Source: Galactobacter caseinivorans
Lineage (GTDB): Bacteria > Actinomycetota > Actinomycetes > Actinomycetales > Micrococcaceae
Reading direction: 5' to 3'
Length of the DNA stretch: 64,000 nt
Assembly (NCBI RefSeq): GCF_003640665.1
Contig: NZ_QQXL01000007.1
Span: forward strand, 110,211 to 174,210
The notes below the pieces were generated by a model, which searched no databases, was not told where the DNA came from, and was given only the letters and a program-made list of their open reading frames with translations. The translations under genes and the position numbers were made by a program. Every line of letters starts with the position of its first letter. Positions within the stretch are counted from its first letter, which is position 1. Below are positions 56,252 to 64,000 of this stretch, piece after piece.

Positions 56252-58304
56252 GCGTGGCCGTGCGCTCCGGCTCCGTGCCGTTGACGTGCTGATTCAGGAA
56301 CCCTAGGACGGTCTGGTACCAGACCCGCGCGTTCCCAAGCCCCTGCACCCAGTGGGCCTCGTCCGGGTAGTACAGGAAGCGGTGCTGGGTGCGCCCCTCC
56401 TCATCCAGCGGTGTGGCGGAGAAGGTGAGCAGGTCATACCAGAGCGCGTGCCCCTGGGAGATGGGGACGCGGTAGTCCTTGTCGCCGTGGATGACGAGCA
56501 CGGGCGCCACGATGTCGCTGGCAAAGAGCTGCGGGTTGTACAGCCCGTTCTGGGAGCGCATGGGCTTGTCCCAGCCGGAATTGTCCGTGGTGCGACCCAT
56601 GGATTCGGTGTCCCACAACGAGGCGTGCGTGACGATGCACTTGAAGCGATCCCCGGTGTGGCCAGCCACCCAGTTGGCCATGTAGCCGCCGTAGCTGCCG
56701 CCGGCAAAGGCCGTGCGCTCGGAGTCCAGGTCCGGGGAGGTCAGGGCGGCGTCCGTGAGCGCCAGGATGTCCGTGTACGGCGTGCCTCCCAGCTGGTGCT
56801 GGCCGCGGTCAATCATGGCCTGGCCGTAGCCGGTGGAGATGGCGGGGTCCGGGAGCAGAACCGCATAGCCGGCAGCAACAAAGGGATTAGGGTGCCAGCG
56901 ATAGGTGAAGGCGTTCCAGGAGCCCCACGGGCCGCCGTGGGCAAAGACCACCAGGGGGTGCGGGCCCTCTCCCTCCGGGACGCGCAGCCAGGCGCGCAGC
57001 GGCGTGCCGTCTTCGGCGACGGCCTCCACCTCGCGGAGGGTGCCCACCTGCTCGACGGCGTCTGCCGGGTTGGGCAGCTCCGTGACCTTGGCGTTCAGCG
57101 TCCCGTTGGCGGCGATGCTCACCGGGTGAGGCGCCACCGCGATGCCAGAGGCCAGTGCCACGATCCGCTCGCCCGCCTGCGTGGCTTGGCTGAAGCTCAG
57201 GTCCTGGCCGGGGCCGCCGGCGATGCGCTTGGGCGCGGCGTCGTTGATGTCTCCCAGCCACACAGATCCGCGCCCGTGGTCGTCGCTGATGGCGACCACG
57301 GTGGCGTCATCCGCCCACTCCGCGCGCACCCAAAAATCGTGCTGGGGCCACAGCGGCGTGCACTCGCCCGTGTCCAGGTCCAGCACCTGCGCCTTGCTTG
57401 TGACGGAGGCGGTTTCTGTCCACACGCCCTCGCGTCCCACCAGGGCCCGCGTGCCGTCCGGGCTGATGGGGCCGGAGGAGTACTCGTAGTCCGCCGTGGC
57501 GGCCCTGATCAGGCGCGGCTCGGTGGCGTTGCTCAGATCTACCAGGTAGAGGTTGGTGAAGCCGAGCAGTTCGTCCGTGGACTCGGTCATGCTGACCAGT
57601 GCCCGGCGGCCGCTCGCGTCAGCGTGCCAGGACGTCAGGCGGCCCGGGGGCATGGTGACGTAGCTGAAGTGCAGCAGCTGCTTCATGGCGTCCTCGTCAG
57701 CCTTGCCAGTCTTGTCAGCCTTGTCAGTGCCGGGCGCCGGGGTGGGTTGCGCGATGGAGAGGTCCCGTGGCAACTGCGCCACGGCCAGGACGCCGCGGGC
57801 CGGACCCAGGTCGGCGTCCCAGTAGCGCGTGGGGAAGTCATCGTGCAAGATCGCGGAGACCTTGGCCTCGCCTCGCTCCGCGGTCAGCTTCTTATGCTCG
57901 GCCTCGTTGGTGGCCTGGGAGTGCACGGATAGCTCGGCTACGAGCGTGGTACCTGCCAGGTGGAGAGAGCCAAAGCCGCCCGGGCGGGACGCAAGTTCAC
58001 GGGCCTCGCCGCGGGTGGGCAGGGCCCACAGCTGGGCGTCGTCCGCCTCCTTGCCGTCCGTGCCCACGCGCTTGGAGGTGAAGTACGTGGTGCCGTCCTC
58101 ACCCAGGGCCGCCGCACCCACGGAGGCGTTCCCGCGGGTCAAGGGCACCGCCGTGTCATCGGTCAGTTCGACGAGCGAGCTGACGTAGGCGTTGCCTGGG
58201 GAATTGGGGCGGGAGATCTGGGCGACCACGCGACCACCGCGGGTGGAGAGCAGGCCGTTCAGGCGCGTGGCGGCGAGGAGCTGCGAGATGCTGGAGTGGG
58301 TCAT
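56244..58304 (-). CDS. S9 family peptidase (acylaminoacyl-peptidase / prolyl oligopeptidase type)
   Basis: 686 residues from ATG (MTHSSISQLLAATRLNG). An N-terminal seven-bladed beta-propeller (repeated RALVSMTESTDELL, ISPDGTRALVGREGV) is followed by the alpha/beta hydrolase domain: oxyanion HGGPWGSW, nucleophile Ser in GGSYGGYMANW, Asp in HGDKDYRVP, His in DEAHWVQG. Cytoplasmic. A minus-strand -10-like CAGGAT sits 7 nt before the ATG and no ribosome-binding site is seen, so possibly leaderless. Confidence 0.92.
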   Translation of the reverse strand: MTHSSISQLLAATRLNGLLSTRGGRVVAQISRPNSPGNAYVSSLVELTDDTAVPLTRGNASVGAAALGEDGTTYFTSKRVGTDGKEADDAQLWALPTRGEARELASRPGGFGSLHLAGTTLVAELSVHSQATNEAEHKKLTAERGEAKVSAILHDDFPTRYWDADLGPARGVLAVAQLPRDLSIAQPTPAPGTDKADKTGKADEDAMKQLLHFSYVTMPPGRLTSWHADASGRRALVSMTESTDELLGFTNLYLVDLSNATEPRLIRAATADYEYSSGPISPDGTRALVGREGVWTETASVTSKAQVLDLDTGECTPLWPQHDFWVRAEWADDATVVAISDDHGRGSVWLGDINDAAPKRIAGGPGQDLSFSQATQAGERIVALASGIAVAPHPVSIAANGTLNAKVTELPNPADAVEQVGTLREVEAVAEDGTPLRAWLRVPEGEGPHPLVVFAHGGPWGSWNAFTYRWHPNPFVAAGYAVLLPDPAISTGYGQAMIDRGQHQLGGTPYTDILALTDAALTSPDLDSERTAFAGGSYGGYMANWVAGHTGDRFKCIVTHASLWDTESMGRTTDNSGWDKPMRSQNGLYNPQLFASDIVAPVLVIHGDKDYRVPISQGHALWYDLLTFSATPLDEEGRTQHRFLYYPDEAHWVQGLGNARVWYQTVLGFLNQHVNGTEPERTATLG

Positions 58305-58317
58305 GTCACACATCCTG
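58305..58317 (-). promoter_or_regulatory. Leaderless-type promoter -10 for the S9 peptidase gene
   Basis: CAGGAT, 7 nt, ATG on the minus strand. Confidence 0.45.
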
Positions 58318-58341
58318 CCACTGTGAACGGTTTGTTTCACG

Positions 58342-58797
58342 TCACACGGTGACGGTGCCGTCGGCCAGCAGCGAAAAGGTGGGGTTGTGGACAAAATCGA
58401 TCCGGAACCCGTCCGGATCCGCGACGCAGGCGCTGGTGCCGCCCCAGGAGCGCGTGCTGGGCTCCGTGACGAGCGTGGCGCCGGCCTCCAGGGCCTGGTC
58501 CGTCAGCGCAAAAACCTCCGCAGGGCTCGCCGCGTTGTGCCCCAGGGAGAGCGGGGGTGCCTGCGTTCCAAAGCCCACGTCACCGTATTCGCTGGGCATG
58601 GAAGTGAGGTTCCACAGCGAGAGCATGACGCCGGGGGAGATCTGCACAAAGGCAATTTCTCCTGGCACATGATGCATGCGGCGATACCCCAGGCCCTTTT
58701 CGTAGAAGGCAAGGGACGCCTCAACGTCCCGCACGCCAAGCGTGAGGGCGGTGATGGAGGGGCCGGGTTGCTGGGGGAACTGCGCTGGCTGGCTCAT
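58342..58797 (-). CDS. VOC-family (glyoxalase/bleomycin-resistance-like) protein
   Basis: 151 residues, two beta-alpha-beta-beta-beta modules: ITALTLGVRDVEASLAFYEKGLGYRR, and EVFALTDQALEAGATLVTEPSTRSWGGTSACVADPDGFRIDFVHNP. Metal-dependent lyase, dioxygenase or binding function cannot be told. ATG has TAGCGT 6 nt upstream, no ribosome-binding site. Confidence 0.88.
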   Translation of the reverse strand: MSQPAQFPQQPGPSITALTLGVRDVEASLAFYEKGLGYRRMHHVPGEIAFVQISPGVMLSLWNLTSMPSEYGDVGFGTQAPPLSLGHNAASPAEVFALTDQALEAGATLVTEPSTRSWGGTSACVADPDGFRIDFVHNPTFSLLADGTVTV

Positions 58798-58809
58798 GAC
58801 GCCACGCTA
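58798..58809 (-). promoter_or_regulatory. Leaderless-type promoter -10 for the VOC gene
   Basis: TAGCGT, 6 nt, ATG on the minus strand. Confidence 0.55.
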
Positions 58810-58844
58810 AACCGTTGCCCTGACAGTTTGCGTGGGCCCACTGG

Positions 58845-59870
58845 TCAGGCCAGCAGGCTCAGGCGGCTCAGGAGCCGGTTGGCGTCCCTGGGTAGATTGT
58901 CCGCCGCGGCGAAGGCGGCGCGGTCGGTGGAGGCCTCAACGTGCAGCGCCAAGTCGGCATCCACCAGGACATCTAGCAGGTACGCCAGGCGCTGGAACGG
59001 GTCCGCGCTCATCCGTTCCGGAGCCGGCACACCCACCAACTCCCAGCGGCTAAAGCGTGCGGCCAACGTCAGGTAATCGTTGACCGAGAGCGGGCTGGCG
59101 CACAGCTCGTTCCAGTGCACCCGCAGGCGGCCGCCCTCCTCCGCGGCGCTGGCGCGCAGCACCCGGGTGTTGCTCAAGGCGACGCTGACCTCAGTGCCCG
59201 ACGCCGCGGCGTCGGGCAGGGTGTTCTGCGTCGCCGCGGGGATCGCAGTCCAAGTGCCGGACGCGAAGCCGGCGCTATGGGCGCTGTGGGGACGATAATC
59301 GTGCTCGCCACCCAACTCGATGATGTCCAGGTGCGTCAGGATCGCCTCGATAGCCGGCAGGACGGCGTCGTGGAAGGTGGGGTCAGGCAACAGGCGCTGC
59401 GGCGGGTAGTTGGAGGTCATCAGGACGGCCACGTCCGCGTCGAGGAGCGTGGTGACGGTGCGGCGCAGCATGATCGCGTCAGCGATGTCATGGACGTGGA
59501 ACTCGTCCAAGAGCAGGAAACGCGCGTCGCCCAGCATGGCCCTGACCGCGTCCGGGAGCGGCAGGTGCTCCCGGACCATTTGGCGGCTCAGATCCGCCAG
59601 GAAACCATGCACGTGGAGGCGGCGCTTGGGGGCGTCCACGGCCGCAAACAACCGATCCGCCAACCACGACTTTCCGCGCCCCACCGCGCCGTGCAGGTAG
59701 ACGCCGCGCCGGTGCCCCGCGCCCAAGGCCGCAACCGCTTGGAGCTGGTCCGAGTCCAGGGCGTGGCCGGCCCGTTGAGCCGCTGAAAGGAGCGTCTGCG
59801 GGGTGATGGTGGCCCAGATGGCCTGCGGCGTTGCGGCGGATACAGGTGCGTGGTGGTTGTTCGGGCTCAC
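58845..59870 (-). CDS. zapE: AFG1/ZapE-like ATPase
   Basis: 341 residues from GTG. P-loop GVYLHGAVGRGKSWLADRLF, Walker B FLLLDEFHVHDIADAIMLRR and sensor MTSNYPPQ, the pattern of AFG1-like ATPases (ZapE in proteobacteria, linked to Z-ring constriction under stress). C-terminal region RLRVHWNELCASPLSVNDYLTLAARF is the family winged part. A gene partner is not visible. A minus-strand AAGAAT lies 6 nt upstream of the GTG. Confidence 0.82.
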   Translation of the reverse strand: MSPNNHHAPVSAATPQAIWATITPQTLLSAAQRAGHALDSDQLQAVAALGAGHRRGVYLHGAVGRGKSWLADRLFAAVDAPKRRLHVHGFLADLSRQMVREHLPLPDAVRAMLGDARFLLLDEFHVHDIADAIMLRRTVTTLLDADVAVLMTSNYPPQRLLPDPTFHDAVLPAIEAILTHLDIIELGGEHDYRPHSAHSAGFASGTWTAIPAATQNTLPDAAASGTEVSVALSNTRVLRASAAEEGGRLRVHWNELCASPLSVNDYLTLAARFSRWELVGVPAPERMSADPFQRLAYLLDVLVDADLALHVEASTDRAAFAAADNLPRDANRLLSRLSLLA

Positions 59871-59918
59871 AAGGTCATTCTTGCGCAGTGCGGGGGGCCT
59901 GCGGACCAGGGGGCGGGC

Positions 59919-61208
59919 TCACCTGGGGGCGTGTCGCGGCGAGTTGTTGGTGCGTAGGGAAACGACGTTGGAGGCCGCGAACAGCAGCCTGGCCCCCAGG
60001 AGACCCGCCCAGATGATGCCGGCCGTTGCTCCCGCCTGGATCAGGAAAAAGAGGAGTGCAGGGACAGCGACGAAGTACACCAGGAGCAGGCCCAACAGCC
60101 CGGCGCGGGGGCTCACGGCCAATTTCAAGTAGCCAAACAGGACGCCGGCCGCTGGCTCGATGATGATCTGGGCCGCGATCATCAAGGTGAGCAGAAGACT
60201 ACCGCCGATGGGGCCGCTCCAGAGCGCGTACCCCAGCATGCCGAGAAGGGCGGCAGAGAGATAGGGGGAGGCGGCAAGGAAGAGCTCTATCAGGCTCCGC
60301 CCGGGCGTGAGGGGCCTGTGGGTTGAGACAGCTAGCCGGCCGTAGGTGATGCCCACTTGCTTGAGCGGAACAGCCACCAGGCGGGCGAAGGCAATGGCGA
60401 CGGCAATGGCGTCGCCTGTGTCCGGGCTGATCGTGGTCGCGGCGGACTGAACCACGAGAAAGACGATCATGAAGACGGCACCGTCGAGGGAAGCGGAGAG
60501 TCGGTCCCAGATTCCTTGCGCGTCCCACCGCAGACGGGCCGTGAGGAAGGGGGAACCAACATGGCGGCGCAGTCGCATGACGCGAAGGGCGAGAATCGCC
60601 ACAGTTCCACAAGACTGCGAGAGGCCAAAGAGGGTCAGGGCAAGCAGAATTGGCAGGTTCGCTGTGAGCAGGAAGATCCCTGAGGCGCAATAGATCAGTC
60701 CAAAGGACGCCGTGGCAGAGAGGTTTTCTCGGTTTCTATCCAGGTACTGATAGGCGCCGTTGATGACGGCACTGTGGGGCGAACAGAGGATGCCCGGCAA
60801 GAGCGCGACGCAGTAGGCGACTGCGACCCCTTGCATCTCGGGGTTCGTGGCGACCAAGAGGCAGAGGGCCAGGGCTGAGCCGACCAGCGCGAGCAGGGAA
60901 AAGGTGTTGGCGTAGGCAAGATTCCGCTGGATCACCGAGCCCAGGATCGCGGGGGAGGGCTTGCCCCGGTGTTCGGTGCGGGCGCGGACCAGGGCAGTGA
61001 TGGTGCAGATGCTCACGCCGATGGTGCCGATAACAGACAGGGAAAACAGGGAGGCCGCAAAGCCGAGCAGGCCGGGGATTCCGTCCGGGGAGGAGGACAC
61101 CGCGACGGCGATGACGAGCAGGGACGTGAATTGTGGAATAAAGCCCGCGACGATGAGCGGCAAGGCGCGCCAAGCCGCTTTGAGCGGGAAACTGAGGGGG
61201 CCTGTCAT
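59919..61208 (-). CDS. Polytopic membrane protein, MOP/MATE-flippase-like
   Basis: 429 residues with 12 or so hydrophobic helices (for example LIVAGFIPQFTSLLVIAVAVSSS, FSLLALVGSALALCLLVAT, GLLLVYFVAVPALLFFLIQ). Length, helix number and the absence of soluble domains fit MOP-superfamily exporters such as oligosaccharide flippases or MATE pumps. No surface-polysaccharide genes are next to it, so the substrate is unknown. Confidence 0.6.
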   Translation of the reverse strand: MTGPLSFPLKAAWRALPLIVAGFIPQFTSLLVIAVAVSSSPDGIPGLLGFAASLFSLSVIGTIGVSICTITALVRARTEHRGKPSPAILGSVIQRNLAYANTFSLLALVGSALALCLLVATNPEMQGVAVAYCVALLPGILCSPHSAVINGAYQYLDRNRENLSATASFGLIYCASGIFLLTANLPILLALTLFGLSQSCGTVAILALRVMRLRRHVGSPFLTARLRWDAQGIWDRLSASLDGAVFMIVFLVVQSAATTISPDTGDAIAVAIAFARLVAVPLKQVGITYGRLAVSTHRPLTPGRSLIELFLAASPYLSAALLGMLGYALWSGPIGGSLLLTLMIAAQIIIEPAAGVLFGYLKLAVSPRAGLLGLLLVYFVAVPALLFFLIQAGATAGIIWAGLLGARLLFAASNVVSLRTNNSPRHAPR

Positions 61209-61791
61209 CTGGGCGCCTATTTAACGGGCATCGTCCGGCACCCGTCAAGGCCACGAATGTCATTGAATCGACGCTGTACTCGGCCGGGGTGGGCGATTGG
61301 CTTGGCAACACCCACGGTGACGGCACATCGATTCCGGTCATGATCACGGGGCGGCTGAGGCGGTTTTGGGCTGCAGGAGCGCTTCTGGCTCTCTTTTGTG
61401 CTTGATGCGATCAACTCCAGAACTTTTCGCTGAAGCTGGTGCAGTGCATGGTGAGATTCCGTATTTCGAGTCGCTTGTGTTTGTGCCGCTGTTGTCTCTG
61501 GGGGCGGCATCTGTGGAGAACCTGCACGCGCGCGAGACGCTCACCGCCACTTAGGTGGTGGTGGAGTTTTGAGGCGATGCCGGCCCTTGGACATATCTCA
61601 TCCGAGCGGGTTAACACGTGGGTGGCCTGTGAGGGACGGGGCCTGTGGATAAACCCTGTTTCTATGGGTCTGAAATATTCTTTGGTGGATCTGGCCGAAA
61701 ACGGTTCAAAAGCGGAGCAAAGTGTCAGGGGGTCACGAGACGCTTGAGGTGTTCAAGGGGGAACGCCAGTCGCCTGGGGAGGTGAGCGGTC
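61209..61791. other. Intergenic region, nothing supported
   Basis: 583 bp between two divergent genes. Short ORFs here lack start signals and codon bias. An exact DnaA-box-type 9-mer TGTGGATAA is at 61644-61652. The stretch 61370-61500 is less GC-rich than its surroundings. Confidence 0.4.
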
Positions 61792-63825
61792 GTGGATCAG
61801 AGTTACGAGGGGTCGGGGTCGGGGGCTGCCGCCGGGGCCCTGGCGGGTGTGGTCGGGGTGCTGCGGGGCACGGTGTTGCCTGACTCGGCGCGGTGGGTTG
61901 AAGAGGCCAGCGATGCTGAGGTGGTGGCGGTGCTGGGTGAGTTGGCTCAGCTTTCGGTGGTGATGGATGCTTTGCGGGTGCGTGCCGCTGCTGCTGTGGT
62001 GTCTAGGTCTGAGGGTTTGAACGGCGGCGTGGGCAGGGCCGGTCCGGACTCGTTGGCTCACCGGGTGGGGGCGCGCGGGTCTAAGGCGCTGTTGATGCAA
62101 CTCTTTGGGGTCCCTGCCCCGACGGCGCAGGGGTGGATCTCCGTGGCCGGAGCCGTCACACCGCGCAATGGTTTCTCCGCCGGGGTGTTGGCGCCGTTGC
62201 GGCCGGGGATTGCGCGGGGGTTGGAGGCCGGGGAGGTCTCCGCCGAGCAGGCGTTGACCATTCACCGGGAACTGCCGCAGGAGGTGCCTGACACGTCCGA
62301 TAACCCCGAAGCGGTGGCGGGGATGCTGGAGTTCGCCGAGGCCGCGCTCGTGGCTCAGGCCAGTGGCGGGCGGGTGCTCCCGGTGGAGGGTGAGCCGGGG
62401 TTTGGGTGTGAGGCCGGGGTGGAGTTCGCCGCTGACCCGTGGGGTGGTCGACGCCTGGAGAGCGCAGCACTGGCTCAGGTCGCTAGGGCGTGGGCTAACG
62501 CGATTGACCCCGATGGGGTGGAGCCGGATTACGAGAAGCAGGTGAAGGCTCGATCGTTCAAGATCAGCATGGCCCGCGGTGGTGGGTGGAGGATGACAGG
62601 GTTCGCCCCGGAGCTGGAAGGTGCTGCGATCCGCGCCGTGCTGGATGCCTACACCTCACCCCGCCGGAAGGAACCAGCCCCAGACCACACGCCTGACCCC
62701 ATGCCAGGCTCAAGCCCTGACAACGTGGGCCGCAGCGAGCCGACCGGGCAAGGGGAACTCCTTGGCATGGGCGAGACGGGCGAGATGGGCGCCGGACCGG
62801 ACGTGGAGGCGGGGGAGGACTCTCGCACCATGGACCAGAGGGCCTTCGACGCCCTGGCCTCTTTGTTCGCCGCTCATGCCAGCTCCGGGAACGCTCCCAC
62901 TAACCACGGCGCCGCTCCCACGCTGCTGGTGACCGCGACCCTGCCGGCCCTTCACGCTTTCCTCCACGCCGCCACCGCCCAGCAGCCCACCGCCCAGCCG
63001 TCCGCCGCCACTCCCCGCCCGGTTCTGACCGCTGCACCTGTGGCGACCGCCGACCGGGGTGCAGGCCAACGAGCCGGGGCTGATGGTCCGGCCGTCGGCG
63101 TGGATGTGTTTGCGGATCTGCGTTCGGCGGGTCAGGGGTGGGGCGGGCCGCCGGATCGGATGGAACCGCCCAATCCCTTTGAAGGAATGCGCGCCCCCTT
63201 CGGGGCGCCGCCACCAGAACAATCGCCGGTGCAGGCCGTGGCATCTTCACCACCCCCACCCACGCAGCTACCTCAACCTCCACCACGTGCATCTTCTGCG
63301 CCGGCGCGCGGGCTGGGCACGATGACTGGGATTGATCCTCAAACACTGGTGGATGAACGGTTCGCGAGGGTCGCCCGGTCGGACGTGGCGGTTCCCGTGT
63401 CCCAAGTCATGAGCATGTTGTGTAGCGCCGATGTGCAGTTCATGCTCACCGACGAGGCGGGCCTGCCACTGAAACTGGGTAGGACCAGGCGTCACTTTAG
63501 TGTTCACCAGCGCAGGGCGTTGATGGTCCGTGATCGGCATTGCAAGGCTCCCGGTTGCGGTGCGCCTCCGGGGTGGTGCGAGGCCCACCATGTGATTCCG
63601 TGGAATGAGGGCGGACCCACCGACGTGGATCATGCCGTGCTGCTGTGCAACTTCCACCACCACGAGGTGCACCTGGGGCGCCTGGTCGTGGAAGCCGCCA
63701 CCGAGCCCGCCGCGATACGGCCGGCCAACCCTGGTGCGCCCGGGGCGGGGGCGGCTCCCGGAGGGGCGGCCCGGCGCCCCTGGACCGTCGTCAGCTCCTG
63801 GACCACCCGCCAACGCCGTCGCTGA
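61792..63825 (+). CDS. DUF222 / HNH endonuclease (13E12-repeat type)
   Basis: 677 residues from GTG (VDQSYEGSGSGAAAGALAG). DUF222 helical domain (residues ~30-300), a long disordered insert rich in Pro/Ala/Gly, then a C-terminal HNH domain: CKAPGCGAPPGWCEAHHVIPWNEGGPTDVDHAVLLCNFHHHEVH with the paired His, Asn and zinc Cys. These multi-copy actinobacterial proteins are of unknown role; nuclease activity is predicted by motif only. Confidence 0.9.
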   Translation: MDQSYEGSGSGAAAGALAGVVGVLRGTVLPDSARWVEEASDAEVVAVLGELAQLSVVMDALRVRAAAAVVSRSEGLNGGVGRAGPDSLAHRVGARGSKALLMQLFGVPAPTAQGWISVAGAVTPRNGFSAGVLAPLRPGIARGLEAGEVSAEQALTIHRELPQEVPDTSDNPEAVAGMLEFAEAALVAQASGGRVLPVEGEPGFGCEAGVEFAADPWGGRRLESAALAQVARAWANAIDPDGVEPDYEKQVKARSFKISMARGGGWRMTGFAPELEGAAIRAVLDAYTSPRRKEPAPDHTPDPMPGSSPDNVGRSEPTGQGELLGMGETGEMGAGPDVEAGEDSRTMDQRAFDALASLFAAHASSGNAPTNHGAAPTLLVTATLPALHAFLHAATAQQPTAQPSAATPRPVLTAAPVATADRGAGQRAGADGPAVGVDVFADLRSAGQGWGGPPDRMEPPNPFEGMRAPFGAPPPEQSPVQAVASSPPPPTQLPQPPPRASSAPARGLGTMTGIDPQTLVDERFARVARSDVAVPVSQVMSMLCSADVQFMLTDEAGLPLKLGRTRRHFSVHQRRALMVRDRHCKAPGCGAPPGWCEAHHVIPWNEGGPTDVDHAVLLCNFHHHEVHLGRLVVEAATEPAAIRPANPGAPGAGAAPGGAARRPWTVVSSWTTRQRRR

Positions 63826-63917
63826 CCACTACCGCTGACCGTTAACCCAGGCCCGAAAGACCGATACACGAGAGATTCGGACGATGGGGCGCACCGGTTC
63901 GCCGTGATGATTTGGGG

Positions 63918-64000
63918 TTACCCGTTGGGGGTGCAGCCGGGGGCGGTGTTGTTTTTGTTGCAGGGTTCTGCGACGCGGTAGTGCTTGGTGCGCCAGACGT
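63918..64000 (-). CDS. 3' end of a CDS, truncated by window edge
   Basis: A minus-strand frame running off the right edge ends ...VWRTKHYRVAEPCNNKNNT then APGCTPNG and TAA. GC-rich third positions support coding, and the Cys/Asn-rich tail suggests a secreted or surface protein. Too short to name. Confidence 0.35.
   Translation of the reverse strand, partial: VWRTKHYRVAEPCNKNNTAPGCTPNG

Noticed and set aside
61366..61554. 62-aa ORF in the long intergenic region
   Set aside because: No ribosome-binding site, no recognisable motif and no codon bias.

Overview
The window is a high-GC chromosome segment from an actinobacterium, most likely a member of the Micrococcaceae (Arthrobacter/Micrococcus relatives). 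This is inferred from gene content and order: tig-clpP1-clpP2-clpX, valS, a T-box-led ileS-folC-DUF4233-ndk block, an RNase E/G with long basic tails, rplU-rpmA-obgE-proB-proA-nadD-rsfS, class Ib nrdHIEF, and a mycothiol-dependent formaldehyde dehydrogenase (mycothiol is an actinobacterial thiol). All assignments come from reading the sequence; no database search was run.

Layout. 1-5.1 kb: the 5' part of pepN (minus strand), rpiB, tRNA-Gly, a lipoprotein plus SH3-repeat surface protein pair, and tRNA-Pro. 5.1-10.2 kb: the protein-quality block tig/clpP1/clpP2/clpX and a DsbA-fold thiol protein. 10.3-20.7 kb: valS, a uracil-DNA-glycosylase-like gene next to a decayed acetyltransferase, an SDR, and the T-box-controlled ileS operon with folC, a four-helix membrane protein and ndk. 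20.8-33.2 kb: VKOR, RNase E/G, ribosomal proteins L21 and L27, Obg, proline biosynthesis, NAD biosynthesis and RsfS. 33.2-39.3 kb: pyruvate:quinone oxidoreductase and nrdHIEF, with two NrdR boxes upstream.

39.3-47.8 kb is foreign DNA. An element of about 8.4 kb lies between two copies of a 17-bp sequence that is the last codons of nrdF, so it used the 3' end of nrdF as its attachment site and rebuilt the gene end. Inside are a beheaded tyrosine integrase, an IS3-family insertion sequence (20-bp terminal inverted repeats, GAC target duplication, transposase killed by a frameshift and an amber codon), the helicase half of a TrwC/TraA-type relaxase, and an intact two-gene nuclease-helicase operon that looks like a Hachiman (HamA/HamB) or Hachiman-related anti-phage system. 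The mobility genes are dead; the putative defence genes are the only intact cargo.

47.8-64 kb returns to chromosomal genes: a formaldehyde/mycothiol detoxification pair, a membrane protein, a thioesterase-like protein, a peptidoglycan amidase, a P-loop kinase, a lipoate-ligase-like protein, an SRAP (HMCES-type) DNA-crosslink protein with a 9-bp expansion, an S9 peptidase, a VOC protein, an AFG1/ZapE-like ATPase, a MOP/MATE-like transporter and a DUF222-HNH protein. Several genes here and elsewhere have a -10 hexamer 6-7 nt before the start codon and no ribosome-binding site, suggesting leaderless transcripts.
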